NCBI RefSeq assembly: GCF_013248905.1
Contig: NZ_JABRVS010000001.1
Span: 2,604,001-2,668,000, forward strand
Length of the DNA: 64,000 bases
Direction of reading: 5' to 3'
Source of the DNA: Shewanella sp. VB17
GTDB taxonomy: Bacteria; Pseudomonadota; Gammaproteobacteria; Enterobacterales; Shewanellaceae
In this document: positions 18,649-28,009 of the stretch, in pieces
How the letters are laid out: every line of letters starts with the position of its first letter
Position numbering within the stretch: the first letter of the stretch is position 1
Translations under genes and position numbers: made by a program
The notes under the pieces: model-generated
Databases searched by the model: none
Told to the model about the DNA's origin: nothing
What the model saw: the letters and a program-made list of their open reading frames with translations, nothing else

Positions 18649-21600
18649 TTGAGTTCGCAACCATCCCCACTATCAAATGCTTATCTTAAACTCTGTTATC
18701 AGGTCGATGCCGCTAGGATCCAGCGCCGTTTGCTCAGGCTACATAAAGAAACCGATCCTGATAAGAAGCGTGCAACCTTGGTTAAGCTTGAATCACAAGC
18801 CATTGACGCTTTTCAGAAGGCAGAACATCGTCGTCAATCGCGTCCAGAGATAACGTATCCTGAAAGTTTACCTATTTCACAGAAACGTGAAGAAATAGCC
18901 AGAGCAATTGCCGGTCATCAAGTGGTGATCATCGCCGGTGAAACAGGCTCAGGTAAAACCACTCAGTTACCCAAAATATGCCTTGAATTGGGGCTCGGTT
19001 GCCGTGGTTTGATTGGGCACACCCAGCCAAGACGATTAGCGGCCAGAAGTGTTGCCACTCGTATCGCCGATGAACTCAATAGCCCATTGGGTGAGGTGGT
19101 GGGCTTTAAGGTCAGATTTGCCGATGCCATCAAGAGTAGCTCTTATATTAAATTGATGACAGATGGCATTTTATTGGCCGAGCTGGCTAATGATAAGTTA
19201 CTTGAACAGTATGACACTATCATTATTGATGAGGCTCATGAGCGGAGCCTTAATATTGATTTTATTTTAGGCTATCTGAAAAATGTACTGGAAAAACGTC
19301 CCGATTTAAAAGTGATTATTACCTCGGCAACCATTGATTTGGATAAATTTTCACGGCATTTTAATGATGCTCCCGTGATCGAAGTGTCGGGTCGAACCTA
19401 TCCGGTTGAAACCCGTTTTAGGCCGTTAGTGCGCGATAATGAAGAAGATCTTGATCTTACTGAAGGTATTTTTGCCGCCGTTGATGAATTGTTCAATGAA
19501 GGACCAGGCGACATTCTTATTTTTATGAATGGTGAGCGAGAGATCCGTGATGTTGCTGATCAACTCAACCGACGTCAATATCGAGATACAGAAGTATTAC
19601 CGCTCTATGCACGGCTTTCTTATGGCGAGCAGTCCAAAGTCTTTAAACGTCATGTGGGGCGCAGAATCGTATTAGCGACGAATGTGGCCGAAACGTCATT
19701 GACAGTACCTGGGATACGCTATGTGATTGATCCAGGCAGTGCTCGGATCAGCCGTTACAGTTACCGGACTAAGGTGCAGCGTTTGCCTATTGAGCCTATC
19801 TCTCAAGCCAGTGCCAATCAAAGGCAAGGCCGCTGTGGTCGAGTTGCTGCCGGTATTTGTATTCGTCTATATGGTGAAGATGACTTCACAGGGCGCCCCG
19901 AATTTACCGATCCTGAGATCTTGCGTACTAACTTAGCCTCGGTGATTTTAAAAATGTTGGCGATTGGGCTCGGTGATATCGATGCATTTCCATTTATCCA
20001 GCCCCCTGATCGGCGTTATATTCAAGATGGTTTCTTGTTGCTTGAGGAGCTTGAAGCTGTGTCCAAGCGCAAGGGACGTCTCGCCTTAACGGCGTTAGGT
20101 CGCCAATTAGCGCATATTCCCGTGGATCCGCGTTTAGCACGTATGGTGATCCAAGCCAATAAAAATGGTTGCTTGCATGAAGCGCTCGTGATCACCTCTG
20201 CACTGTCGATTCAAGATCCTCGCGAGCGGCCCATTGACAAAAAGCAAGCCAGTGATGAGGCGCATAAACAACACAGCAATAAAGACTCTGATTTTGTCTC
20301 GTTTATTCATCTGTGGGATCACATTAAGCGACTCCAAAAAGAGCACTCCGCTAGCCAGTTTAGAAAACAGTGTAAACAGGAGTTTCTTGCTTACCTTCGG
20401 GTACGTGAGTGGCAAGATCTTTATACTCAGCTAAAACAAGCAGTGCATGATCTCAAGTGGCGTCTTAATACAGAGCCAGCACATTATGATGTATTGCACC
20501 AATCTTTACTCACTGGATTATTAAGCCATGTGGGGTTTAAAGATAAAGATAATGAATACTTAGGCGCGCGCAACCGTAAGTTCTTTGTCTTTCCAGGATC
20601 GCCACTGGCTAAAAAAGGGCCGAAGTGGATTATGGCAGCTGAATTGACCGAAACATCACGGCTATTTGCGCGTTGCTGCGCTAAAATCGAGCCCGAATGG
20701 ATTGAACCATTAGCAGGACACTTGATCAAAAAAAGCTATCTTGAACCTCACTTCGAGGCCAAGCAGGGCAGTGTGATCGCGTTAGAAAATCAATGGCTTT
20801 ATGGGTTGATGATAGTCCATCGGCGTAAAACCCAATATGGTCCAATTAACCCTGTCGAAGCGCGTGAAATCTTCATTCGAAGTGCCTTAGCCGAGGGCGA
20901 ATTGAAGACCAATGAGGCATTTTTTGTTAAGAATCGTAACTTGCTACAAGCGGTCGAAGCGCTAGAGCATAAATCACGCCGACGTGACATCTTAGTTGAT
21001 GAGCAAGTACTGGTAGACTTCTATGAGCCTAGAGTGCCCTCTGGTATTTATAATGCACCGACTTTCTTTAGCTGGTGGAAAGTTGAGAGTCAACAGCATC
21101 CAGATCTGCTGGATTTTGAACGTGAACAATTGATGCAGAGGGGAGATACCCATATTTCTGCGTTGGATTTCCCCGATGTGTGGCTCCAAGATAGGTTTAC
21201 ACTGTCGGTCAGTTATCACTTTGAGCCTTCAGCTGAAGATGATGGTGTGGCAATCCACATCCCTGTTGCGCTGCTGAATCAAATAGAAGAAGCGGATTTT
21301 GATTGGCAAGTACCTGGGCTTCGAGAAGAGAAGTGCATCGCGCTCATCAAATCGTTGCCGAAAGCGCTGCGCCGTAATTTTGTCCCTGCTCCTGATTATG
21401 CAAAAGCGTGTTTACAGGCGATGAAGCCCTTTGAGATGACGCTAATTGATGCCATGTGTAAACAATTGCTGCGCATGAGTGGTGTACGTGTTAGCCCTGA
21501 AGATTTCGATACCAGTCAGTTAAGTAAACACCTTATGATGAATTTTAAGGTGGAAAATGATCACCGTAAACTCCTTGCACAAGGGCGTGTTCTGGACCAA

Positions 21601-22524
21601 CTTAAAGCCAATTTACAGGGGCAAGTGACTCAGGCTATTCGCCAAGTTGCCGATTCTGGGGTAGAGAAAACAGAGCTGGTTACATGGTCATTTGGTGATT
21701 TACCTCACCAGTTTCAACAGCGCAAAGGTCAATTTGAAGTGAAGGCTTTCCCGGCGCTAGTTGATGATAAATCAAGTGTATCGATTAAATTATTTGATGA
21801 TGAAAATGAAGCATTTCGCTCTCATCGATTGGGCCTGCAACGTTTGTTGTTAATCAATATTCCATCACCCGTGAAGCATTTGCAAAAAACCTTACCAAAT
21901 AAGGCCAAACTGGCAATGTATTTTAATCCATTTGGTCAGGTGCAGGTGTTAATTGATGACATACTTGCTGCGGCTGTACAGCAATTGCTTGATGAAAAAG
22001 CACTGGATGTTCGTAGCGAAGCTGATTTTGATAAGGCAAAAGAGTGGGTAAGGCAAGAGATTAACCCAACCGCGGCAAAATTGGCCCTTAAAGTAGAGGA
22101 AATTTTGACTTTATTTCAGCAGATCAAAAAAAGACTGAAGGGAAAAATCAGCTTAGACATAGCGTTTGCGATGAGCGACATTCAAACGCAATTAGATCAA
22201 CTGGTGTACAAGGGGTTTGTCGAAGGCTCAGGTTGGCGCAGACTGCCTGATATGGCCCGTTATCTTAACGCGATAGTTAACCGTTTGGATAAACTGCCCA
22301 TCGATCCGAGTCGAGACCGTTTACATATGCACAGCATTAATCATGTTCAACAAACACTGCAAGCACAATTGGCTAAAGTCCCTCGCTCTGCGGCCATTCC
22401 AGAAGCCTTACTCGATGCCAGATGGATGATAGAGGAATATCGCGTGTCTTGTTTTGCACAGGTATTAGGCACAGCATACCCCATTTCTGAAAAACGAGTG
22501 TTAAATCGTATAAAAGAAAGTTAA
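18649..22524 (+). CDS. hrpA: ATP-dependent RNA helicase HrpA
   Basis: A DEAH-box helicase of 1291 residues (E. coli HrpA is about 1300). Motif I GETGSGKT is at residues 97-104, motif II DEAH at 194-197, motif III SAT follows, and motif VI is QRQGRCGR. The HA2/ratchet and OB-fold regions come next, and then the long HrpA-specific C-terminal domain (DUF3418). The predicted start is a TTG with GGA eight bases upstream; the nearest ATG is out of frame. HrpA resolves stalled ribosomes or remodels mRNA in E. coli. A terminator follows. Confidence 0.94.
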   Translation: MSSQPSPLSNAYLKLCYQVDAARIQRRLLRLHKETDPDKKRATLVKLESQAIDAFQKAEHRRQSRPEITYPESLPISQKREEIARAIAGHQVVIIAGETGSGKTTQLPKICLELGLGCRGLIGHTQPRRLAARSVATRIADELNSPLGEVVGFKVRFADAIKSSSYIKLMTDGILLAELANDKLLEQYDTIIIDEAHERSLNIDFILGYLKNVLEKRPDLKVIITSATIDLDKFSRHFNDAPVIEVSGRTYPVETRFRPLVRDNEEDLDLTEGIFAAVDELFNEGPGDILIFMNGEREIRDVADQLNRRQYRDTEVLPLYARLSYGEQSKVFKRHVGRRIVLATNVAETSLTVPGIRYVIDPGSARISRYSYRTKVQRLPIEPISQASANQRQGRCGRVAAGICIRLYGEDDFTGRPEFTDPEILRTNLASVILKMLAIGLGDIDAFPFIQPPDRRYIQDGFLLLEELEAVSKRKGRLALTALGRQLAHIPVDPRLARMVIQANKNGCLHEALVITSALSIQDPRERPIDKKQASDEAHKQHSNKDSDFVSFIHLWDHIKRLQKEHSASQFRKQCKQEFLAYLRVREWQDLYTQLKQAVHDLKWRLNTEPAHYDVLHQSLLTGLLSHVGFKDKDNEYLGARNRKFFVFPGSPLAKKGPKWIMAAELTETSRLFARCCAKIEPEWIEPLAGHLIKKSYLEPHFEAKQGSVIALENQWLYGLMIVHRRKTQYGPINPVEAREIFIRSALAEGELKTNEAFFVKNRNLLQAVEALEHKSRRRDILVDEQVLVDFYEPRVPSGIYNAPTFFSWWKVESQQHPDLLDFEREQLMQRGDTHISALDFPDVWLQDRFTLSVSYHFEPSAEDDGVAIHIPVALLNQIEEADFDWQVPGLREEKCIALIKSLPKALRRNFVPAPDYAKACLQAMKPFEMTLIDAMCKQLLRMSGVRVSPEDFDTSQLSKHLMMNFKVENDHRKLLAQGRVLDQLKANLQGQVTQAIRQVADSGVEKTELVTWSFGDLPHQFQQRKGQFEVKAFPALVDDKSSVSIKLFDDENEAFRSHRLGLQRLLLINIPSPVKHLQKTLPNKAKLAMYFNPFGQVQVLIDDILAAAVQQLLDEKALDVRSEADFDKAKEWVRQEINPTAAKLALKVEEILTLFQQIKKRLKGKISLDIAFAMSDIQTQLDQLVYKGFVEGSGWRRLPDMARYLNAIVNRLDKLPIDPSRDRLHMHSINHVQQTLQAQLAKVPRSAAIPEALLDARWMIEEYRVSCFAQVLGTAYPISEKRVLNRIKES

Positions 22525-22550
22525 TCCAACCTTGTGTCACTCTTCAATCA

Positions 22551-22585
22551 ATAAAGTACAGATGCGATCTCTGTGCTTTATTTTT
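22551..22585 (+). terminator. Intrinsic terminator after hrpA
   Basis: A 12-bp stem (ATAAAGTACAGA with TCTGTGCTTTAT, one G-T wobble), a 7-nt loop and a T5 tract. Confidence 0.85.
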
Positions 22586-22647
22586 ACCACCACTTAGTTC
22601 ATCTCCTCGCTAATGCTCGCGTATTGTTGCTACATTATTTCTTAAAA

Positions 22648-22661
22648 TTGATCTAAATCAT
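22648..22661 (+). promoter_or_regulatory. FNR-like box upstream of napEDABC
   Basis: TTGATCTAAATCAT matches the FNR consensus TTGAT-N4-ATCAA at nine of ten defined positions. It lies about 250 bp before napE. A weaker relative (TTGATAAAGATAAC, 22821-22834) is closer to the gene. In Shewanella the FNR homologue (EtrA) and CRP recognise similar sites, so anaerobic induction is an inference. Confidence 0.55.
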
Positions 22662-22906
22662 GGTTACTATCAATTTATTCTTTTTTTAATCAATTGTGGG
22701 CAATGTGCGTTGTCTAATATTACGTTTTGTGTCGATAATAATAACTAGGTTCATATGTTGTAGCGTTTAAGAACACTCGTTTGAATGGTCAATCCTCTAG
22801 TGTTAAATTAGATTTACATGTTGATAAAGATAACGTTAATAATATTAATGCTATTTATTACAATAGGTTATGTTTTTCTTGAATGCAATCACACGTTGGA
22901 GGACTT

Positions 22907-23065
22907 ATGGGTTCTACTGCTTCAGAAGAGAAAAGTTTAGAGCTAACTATCTTTATCTTTCTAACTGTCTTTCTCGCGCCCTTATTATCAGTACTTTTAG
23001 TGTCTGGTTTAGGTTTTGCTATCTGGTTTAGCCAAATAATGACGGGCCCACCAGGGGCTGGTTAA
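22907..23065 (+). CDS. napE: Periplasmic nitrate reductase, small membrane protein NapE
   Basis: A 52-residue single-span membrane protein of the NapE family. It has a short charged N-terminus (MGSTASEEKSLELTIF) and one hydrophobic helix ending in IWFSQIMTGPPGAG. The start is set by a near-perfect ribosome binding site (TTGGAGG) seven bases before ATG 22907; an upstream in-frame ATG at 22883 has none. First gene of napEDABC. Its role in nitrate reduction is not defined. Confidence 0.9.
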   Translation: MGSTASEEKSLELTIFIFLTVFLAPLLSVLLVSGLGFAIWFSQIMTGPPGAG

Positions 23066-23104
23066 CGCACGTAAAATCAATAAATATAAATTGAGTAATA
23101 TTCA

Positions 23105-23362
23105 ATGAGCAATGAACTTCATGTAACGAGTTTGGTATTACAGGTTCAGCCTGAAAAAATGGCTTCAGTGAGGGCATGCATTATTAAGATGGATAATGCT
23201 GATGTGTCTGTCAATAACGAAGTAAAACTTGTGGTCGTACTCGAAGGAGATTCCCCTAAGTCATTAATGACAGATATAGAGACGATAAATGCCTTTTCTG
23301 GTGTGCTATCGGTGGCTATGGTTTATCACCAAAGTGAAGTGCTCCAAGAGGGCGAAAAATGA
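23105..23362 (+). CDS. napD: NapD, chaperone for NapA maturation
   Basis: An 85-residue cytoplasmic protein. NapD binds the twin-arginine signal peptide of NapA and holds it back until the molybdenum cofactor is inserted. The ferredoxin-like fold pattern is visible: an N-terminal strand (LHVTSLVLQVQPEKMASVRA) and a second repeat with LSVAMVYHQSE. Its stop overlaps the napA start by 4 bp, so the chaperone and its client are translationally coupled. Confidence 0.93.
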   Translation: MSNELHVTSLVLQVQPEKMASVRACIIKMDNADVSVNNEVKLVVVLEGDSPKSLMTDIETINAFSGVLSVAMVYHQSEVLQEGEK

Positions 23363-25854
23363 AGATGAATAGACGTGATTTTATGAAAGCCAATGCAGCT
23401 ATCGTTGCAGCAAGTGTGGCAGGACTTATTTTACCAAGCAGTGCAAGTAACCTAATCACCAGCTCTGAAGAAACTAAACTAGAGTGGAATAAGGCGCCTT
23501 GCCGTTTTTGTGGCACAGGTTGTTCAGTGATTGTTGCTACACGTGATGGTAAAGTTGTGGCGACCCATGGGGATGCCGAAAGTGAAGTGAACAGAGGCCT
23601 AAACTGTATTAAGGGGTACTTTCTTTCTAAAATTATGTACGGTCGAGATAGACTCCAAACGCCAATGTTACGCATGACAAATGGTCAGTATGACAAGCAG
23701 GGTGAGTTTACACCGATCACTTGGGATACCGCGTTTGATACTATGGCTGAAAAATGGAAAAAGACCATTAAGGACAAAGGCCCTACCGCCATTGGCATGT
23801 TTGGCTCTGGTCAGTGGACAGTGTGGGAAGGTTACGCCGCTTCTAAACTGATGAAAGCTGGATTTGGCTCAAACAATATTGATCCTAATGCCCGTCACTG
23901 TATGGCATCGGCGGTAGGCGGCTTCATGCGTACCTTTGGCATTGATGAACCCATGGGGTGCTATGATGATATAGAAGCGGCAGATGTATTTGTCCTCTGG
24001 GGCTCTAACATGGCTGAGATGCACCCTATTTTATGGAGCCGTGTTACTGATCGTCGTTTGAGTGCACCGCATGTTAACGTTGCTGTCTTATCTACTTTTG
24101 AGCACAGATCTTTTGATTTAGCTGATTTAGGGATTGTATTTACACCACAAACTGATTTAGCCATGCTTAATTTCATTGCTAATTATATTATTCAACATGA
24201 TGCCGTTAACTGGGATTTTGTTAATAAACATGTCAACTTCCGTCAAGGTGAAACAGATATCGGTTATGGCCTGAGGCCATCACATCCACTACAACAAAAA
24301 GCTAAAAACGTTAAGACAGCTGGCGATTCCACGCCCATCGATTTTGAAGCCTTTAAAGCTTTTGTGGCTGATTATGATGTTGAGTCGGTCAGTAAGCTTT
24401 CAGGTGTGCCAGAAGGTAAGTTGATCGCACTGGCTAAGCTTTATGCTGATCCGACTAAAAAAGTCACGTCGTTTTGGACCATGGGCTTTAATCAGCACAC
24501 TCGTGGGGTGTGGTGTAATAATCTTATTTATAATATTCATTTGTTATTGGGTAAAATTTCGACTCCAGGTAACAGTCCATTCTCATTAACAGGGCAGCCT
24601 TCAGCGTGTGGTACAGCACGTGAAGTGGGCACCTTCTCACATCGTTTGCCAGCAGATCTAGTGGTGACAAATCCAAAGCACAGAAAAATCGCTGAAAAAA
24701 TCTGGAAGATCCCTGATGGTATTATTCCACCTAAGCCTGGTTACCATGCTGTAGAGCAGAACCGTCGTTTAAAAGATGGTGACATTAATGCCTATTGGGT
24801 TCAAGTGAACAACAATATGCAGGCGGGACCCAATATCAATGAAGAGGGATTACCGGGTTACCGTAATCCTGACAATTTTATTGTGGTTTCAGATGCCTAT
24901 CCAACGGTGACGACTCAAGCGGCGGATCTTATTTTACCGACGGCGATGTGGGTAGAAAAAGAGGGTGCTTACGGTAATGCTGAGCGCCGTACTCAGTTCT
25001 GGCATCAGATGGTGAAAGCGCCGGGTGAGTCTCGCTCAGATCTGTGGCAGTTGATGGAATTTTCTAAGCGTTTCACTACTGATGAAGTCTGGCCTGCTGA
25101 TGTGCTTGCAGCGAACCCTGATTTTAAAGGCAAAACCTTGTTTGAGGTACTGTATCAAAACGGTAATGTTGATAAATTCCCACTTGAACAAGTCGATCTT
25201 AAGTATATGAATGAAGAAGCCCATCACTTTGGTTACTATGTTCAAAAAGGTTTATTTGAAGAGTATGCAACATTTGGTCGAGGTCATGGCCATGATTTAG
25301 CAGATTTTGATACTTACCATGCAGTGCATGGTCTTCGCTGGCCCGTGGTGAATGGTAAAGAGACTCGATGGCGTTTTCGTGAAGGCAGTGATCCCTATGT
25401 GAAAGCGGGTAAAGGTTTTGAATTTTATGGTAAGCCAGATGGGCGAGCTGTGATTTTCGCTTTGCCTTACGAGCCTGCAGCGGAGTCGCCTGATGCCGAA
25501 TATGATATTTGGTTATCGACCGGGCGAGTACTTGAGCATTGGCATTCAGGATCGATGACTCAACGTGTCCCAGAACTGTATCACGCTTTCCCAGATGCAG
25601 TGTGTTTTATGCACCCAGATGATGCGAAAAAGCGAGGGCTACGTCGTGGGGATGCAGTAAAAGTGATTTCTCGTCGTGGTGAAATTAAAACGCGAGTTGA
25701 AACCCGTGGTCGTAACAAGCCACCTATGGGCTTGGTTTTTGTGCCTTGGTTCGATGCCAGCCAGCTGATCAATAAAGTGACGCTTGATGCGACGGATCCT
25801 TTATCAAAACAGACTGATTTTAAGAAATGCGCTGTTAAAATCGTTAAAGCATAA
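23359..25854 (+). CDS. napA: Periplasmic nitrate reductase catalytic subunit NapA
   Basis: Molybdopterin bis-MGD enzyme reducing nitrate to nitrite in the periplasm. It has 831 residues. A twin-arginine signal peptide (NRRDFMK, cleavage after about residue 30) is present. The [4Fe-4S] ligands are Cys48, Cys51, Cys55 and Cys83. The molybdenum-ligand cysteine is Cys181 in DPNARHCMASA. The C-terminal molydopterin-dinucleotide-binding domain is complete. It takes electrons from NapB. Confidence 0.98.
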   Translation: MKMNRRDFMKANAAIVAASVAGLILPSSASNLITSSEETKLEWNKAPCRFCGTGCSVIVATRDGKVVATHGDAESEVNRGLNCIKGYFLSKIMYGRDRLQTPMLRMTNGQYDKQGEFTPITWDTAFDTMAEKWKKTIKDKGPTAIGMFGSGQWTVWEGYAASKLMKAGFGSNNIDPNARHCMASAVGGFMRTFGIDEPMGCYDDIEAADVFVLWGSNMAEMHPILWSRVTDRRLSAPHVNVAVLSTFEHRSFDLADLGIVFTPQTDLAMLNFIANYIIQHDAVNWDFVNKHVNFRQGETDIGYGLRPSHPLQQKAKNVKTAGDSTPIDFEAFKAFVADYDVESVSKLSGVPEGKLIALAKLYADPTKKVTSFWTMGFNQHTRGVWCNNLIYNIHLLLGKISTPGNSPFSLTGQPSACGTAREVGTFSHRLPADLVVTNPKHRKIAEKIWKIPDGIIPPKPGYHAVEQNRRLKDGDINAYWVQVNNNMQAGPNINEEGLPGYRNPDNFIVVSDAYPTVTTQAADLILPTAMWVEKEGAYGNAERRTQFWHQMVKAPGESRSDLWQLMEFSKRFTTDEVWPADVLAANPDFKGKTLFEVLYQNGNVDKFPLEQVDLKYMNEEAHHFGYYVQKGLFEEYATFGRGHGHDLADFDTYHAVHGLRWPVVNGKETRWRFREGSDPYVKAGKGFEFYGKPDGRAVIFALPYEPAAESPDAEYDIWLSTGRVLEHWHSGSMTQRVPELYHAFPDAVCFMHPDDAKKRGLRRGDAVKVISRRGEIKTRVETRGRNKPPMGLVFVPWFDASQLINKVTLDATDPLSKQTDFKKCAVKIVKA

Positions 25855-25865
25855 GGAGCTATATC

Positions 25866-26357
25866 ATGAATACAATAACAGTTGTTTTTATTATTGGGCT
25901 GATGAATAGTGCTATGGTTATGCTCTCAATGTCTGTGATGGCAGAAACTGTCTCTGATGTAAACATGGCGACATTGCGTAAAGCGCCTTTGAATATTGAG
26001 CAGACACCACCAGTGATGCAAAAAGTGTTGAATACTGATATTAAGCAGTCAAGAAACTACCCGATGCAGCCACCAGTGATCCCTCATAAAATTGATGGTT
26101 ATCAAATCGATTTGAAGGTGAACAAGTGCATGTCATGCCACGCCCGCAAGCAGATCACAGATTCTCAAGCACCGATGGTGAGTGTGACACACTATATGGA
26201 CAGAGAAAATAATTTTCTGGCGACGTTATCACCACGCCGTTATTTTTGTACTCAGTGTCACGTATCGCAGCTCGATGCTAAGTTGTTGGTTGAAAATGAT
26301 TTCATTGATATGGATCATTTGATAAAAGCGGGCATTAATAGTAAAGATAAGCAGTAG
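25866..26357 (+). CDS. napB: NapB, diheme cytochrome c subunit of nitrate reductase
   Basis: A 163-residue periplasmic electron donor to NapA. It has a signal peptide (about 28 residues, ending in VMAE) and two CXXCH heme c sites (CMSCH and CTQCH). The conserved NapB segment YPMQPPVIPHKIDGYQID precedes the first heme. It starts 11 bp after napA with an AAGGAG ribosome binding site. Confidence 0.97.
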   Translation: MNTITVVFIIGLMNSAMVMLSMSVMAETVSDVNMATLRKAPLNIEQTPPVMQKVLNTDIKQSRNYPMQPPVIPHKIDGYQIDLKVNKCMSCHARKQITDSQAPMVSVTHYMDRENNFLATLSPRRYFCTQCHVSQLDAKLLVENDFIDMDHLIKAGINSKDKQ

Positions 26358-26365
26358 GAGCGGAT

Positions 26366-26965
26366 ATGATAGCTAAACTACGTGCAATCTTGAAAAAGAA
26401 TTGGCAGGTGCTCAGAAAGCCGAGTGTGCACTACAGCTTAGGGTTTCTCACCTTAGGTGGCTTTGTGGCTGGGGTGATTTTCTGGGGGGGATTTAACACC
26501 GTTCTTGAAGCGACGAATCAAGAAGCTTTTTGTATTGGATGTCATGAAATGGAAAATAACGTCTATCAAGAGTTGAAAACGACGATTCATTTTACTAATC
26601 GAAGTGGTGTAAGAGCGACGTGCCCAGATTGTCACGTGCCGCATAACTGGACCGATAAGATTGCGCGTAAAATGCAAGCATCGAAAGAGGTCTGGGGTAA
26701 GATATTCGGCACGATTAATACTCGTGATAAGTTTGAAGCTAAGCGTCGTGAACTGGCTGAACATGAATGGGAACGGCTAAAGGCCAATGACTCTCTTGAG
26801 TGTCGAAATTGCCATAACTTTGATTATATGGATTTTACTCGTCAGTCGAGCCGTGCTGCAAAGATGCATTCAACGTCACTGGCTAAAGGCGAAAAAACCT
26901 GTATTGATTGCCATAAAGGCATTGCTCATCATCTTCCAGACATGAAAGGGGTGCCGGGTTTCTAA
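26366..26965 (+). CDS. napC: NapC, tetraheme quinol dehydrogenase
   Basis: A 199-residue NapC/NirT-family protein. It has one N-terminal membrane helix (SLGFLTLGGFVAGVIFWGGF) and a periplasmic domain with four CXXCH heme sites (CIGCH, CPDCH, CRNCH, CIDCH). It carries electrons from menaquinol or ubiquinol to NapB. Its presence, with napF and napGH absent, marks this as a napEDABC (nap-alpha type) cluster. CymA is a related tetraheme protein in Shewanella, so electron supply may be redundant. Confidence 0.96.
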   Translation: MIAKLRAILKKNWQVLRKPSVHYSLGFLTLGGFVAGVIFWGGFNTVLEATNQEAFCIGCHEMENNVYQELKTTIHFTNRSGVRATCPDCHVPHNWTDKIARKMQASKEVWGKIFGTINTRDKFEAKRRELAEHEWERLKANDSLECRNCHNFDYMDFTRQSSRAAKMHSTSLAKGEKTCIDCHKGIAHHLPDMKGVPGF

Positions 26966-26994
26966 TAGAGTAATAGGGTTAGGACTTAAAAAGT

Positions 26995-27023
26995 AAAGCC
27001 AACAGCATGCTGTTGGCTTTTTT
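26995..27023 (+). terminator. Terminator after the nap operon
   Basis: A perfect 13-bp inverted repeat built on AAAGCCAACAGCA, followed by TTTTTT. It could also serve the convergent LysR gene. Confidence 0.9.
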
Positions 27024-27044
27024 GATGGCATGATTCCAATGGTA

Positions 27045-27989
27045 TTATGTTTGTGAGTTTGCCTGATAATGAGCTAAGGTACGACTTGAGATCAGTTCTC
27101 TTAGCCAGGTATGACTGGGATCAAAATTAAAATGCTTATGCCATAACAACACATAAGCGCCTGGGATCAGGTGAGTGGGCACCGGGAGTGTGGTGAGCGC
27201 AAAATGTTGGCTCATTTTCGCTGCGTATTTGGCTGGGCAGCACAGTAATAGTTCACTGTGCTCACACAGATGCATTGCACTGTGAAAATCAGTCATATTG
27301 ACAGCAATGTCGCGATGGAGGTGCTCAAGATTGAGGACATCATCGAGTAGCCAATGATCGATGCCACCAAAGGTAACTTGTAGGTGACGATACTTTAAAA
27401 AGCTGGCTAAGTTCCAAGGTTCTTTTAGCAATGGGTGTCGATTACTGACTAAGCAAACGGGGTGATCACGCAGCAATTCAACACATTCCAGCTCGTCGGG
27501 AAGGTTGTGGATGTGCTGCAAGGAGCGGTTATCCCATTCTCGACAGGCAATGCCAAGATCGAGTTCACAGCGTTGTAGCATGTCCATGGTGCCCAGGTGC
27601 CAAGTTTGGCTATTGAGCCTTATGTTTGGCGCCTTTTGCAGTAACTCAGGCATAAAATACGGGTAAGTCAGCGAATAGGCAGTTTCGACCATATGGATAC
27701 GAAATTGTCGTTGACTTAACTTGGGTTCAAATTCACTGGCACGTGTGAGCTGAGACATCTGGTTGAGTATTTGTCTCAGCTCTGGTGCAAGATATAAGGC
27801 TTTTGGTGTGGGCCTTAATCCATATGATGTACGTTCAAACAGTTTATCGTCGAAAGTGTCACGTAATTTGGCTAATTGTTTGCTTACCGCTGACTGACTT
27901 AAATGTAAGCGAGCCGCAGTAGAAGTGACGCTTTTTTCCTCAAGTAAGACGGCAAAAACAGTCAATAGATTGAAATCAAAATTCCTCAA
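27045..27989 (-). CDS. LysR-family transcriptional regulator
   Basis: A 314-residue regulator. The N-terminal helix-turn-helix (ARLHLSQSAVSKQLAKLRDT) is the standard LysR DNA-binding domain, and a periplasmic-binding-like effector domain of about 210 residues follows. The start appears to be a TTG with GGGA upstream, because the canonical NFDFNLLTVF opening follows immediately and no ATG is nearby. It lies 20 bp downstream of ddl on the same strand and convergent with napC. The target genes and ligand cannot be told from the sequence. Confidence 0.88.
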   Translation of the reverse strand: MRNFDFNLLTVFAVLLEEKSVTSTAARLHLSQSAVSKQLAKLRDTFDDKLFERTSYGLRPTPKALYLAPELRQILNQMSQLTRASEFEPKLSQRQFRIHMVETAYSLTYPYFMPELLQKAPNIRLNSQTWHLGTMDMLQRCELDLGIACREWDNRSLQHIHNLPDELECVELLRDHPVCLVSNRHPLLKEPWNLASFLKYRHLQVTFGGIDHWLLDDVLNLEHLHRDIAVNMTDFHSAMHLCEHSELLLCCPAKYAAKMSQHFALTTLPVPTHLIPGAYVLLWHKHFNFDPSHTWLRELISSRTLAHYQANSQT

Positions 27990-28009
27990 CGATATTTATC
28001 CCACAGAGT

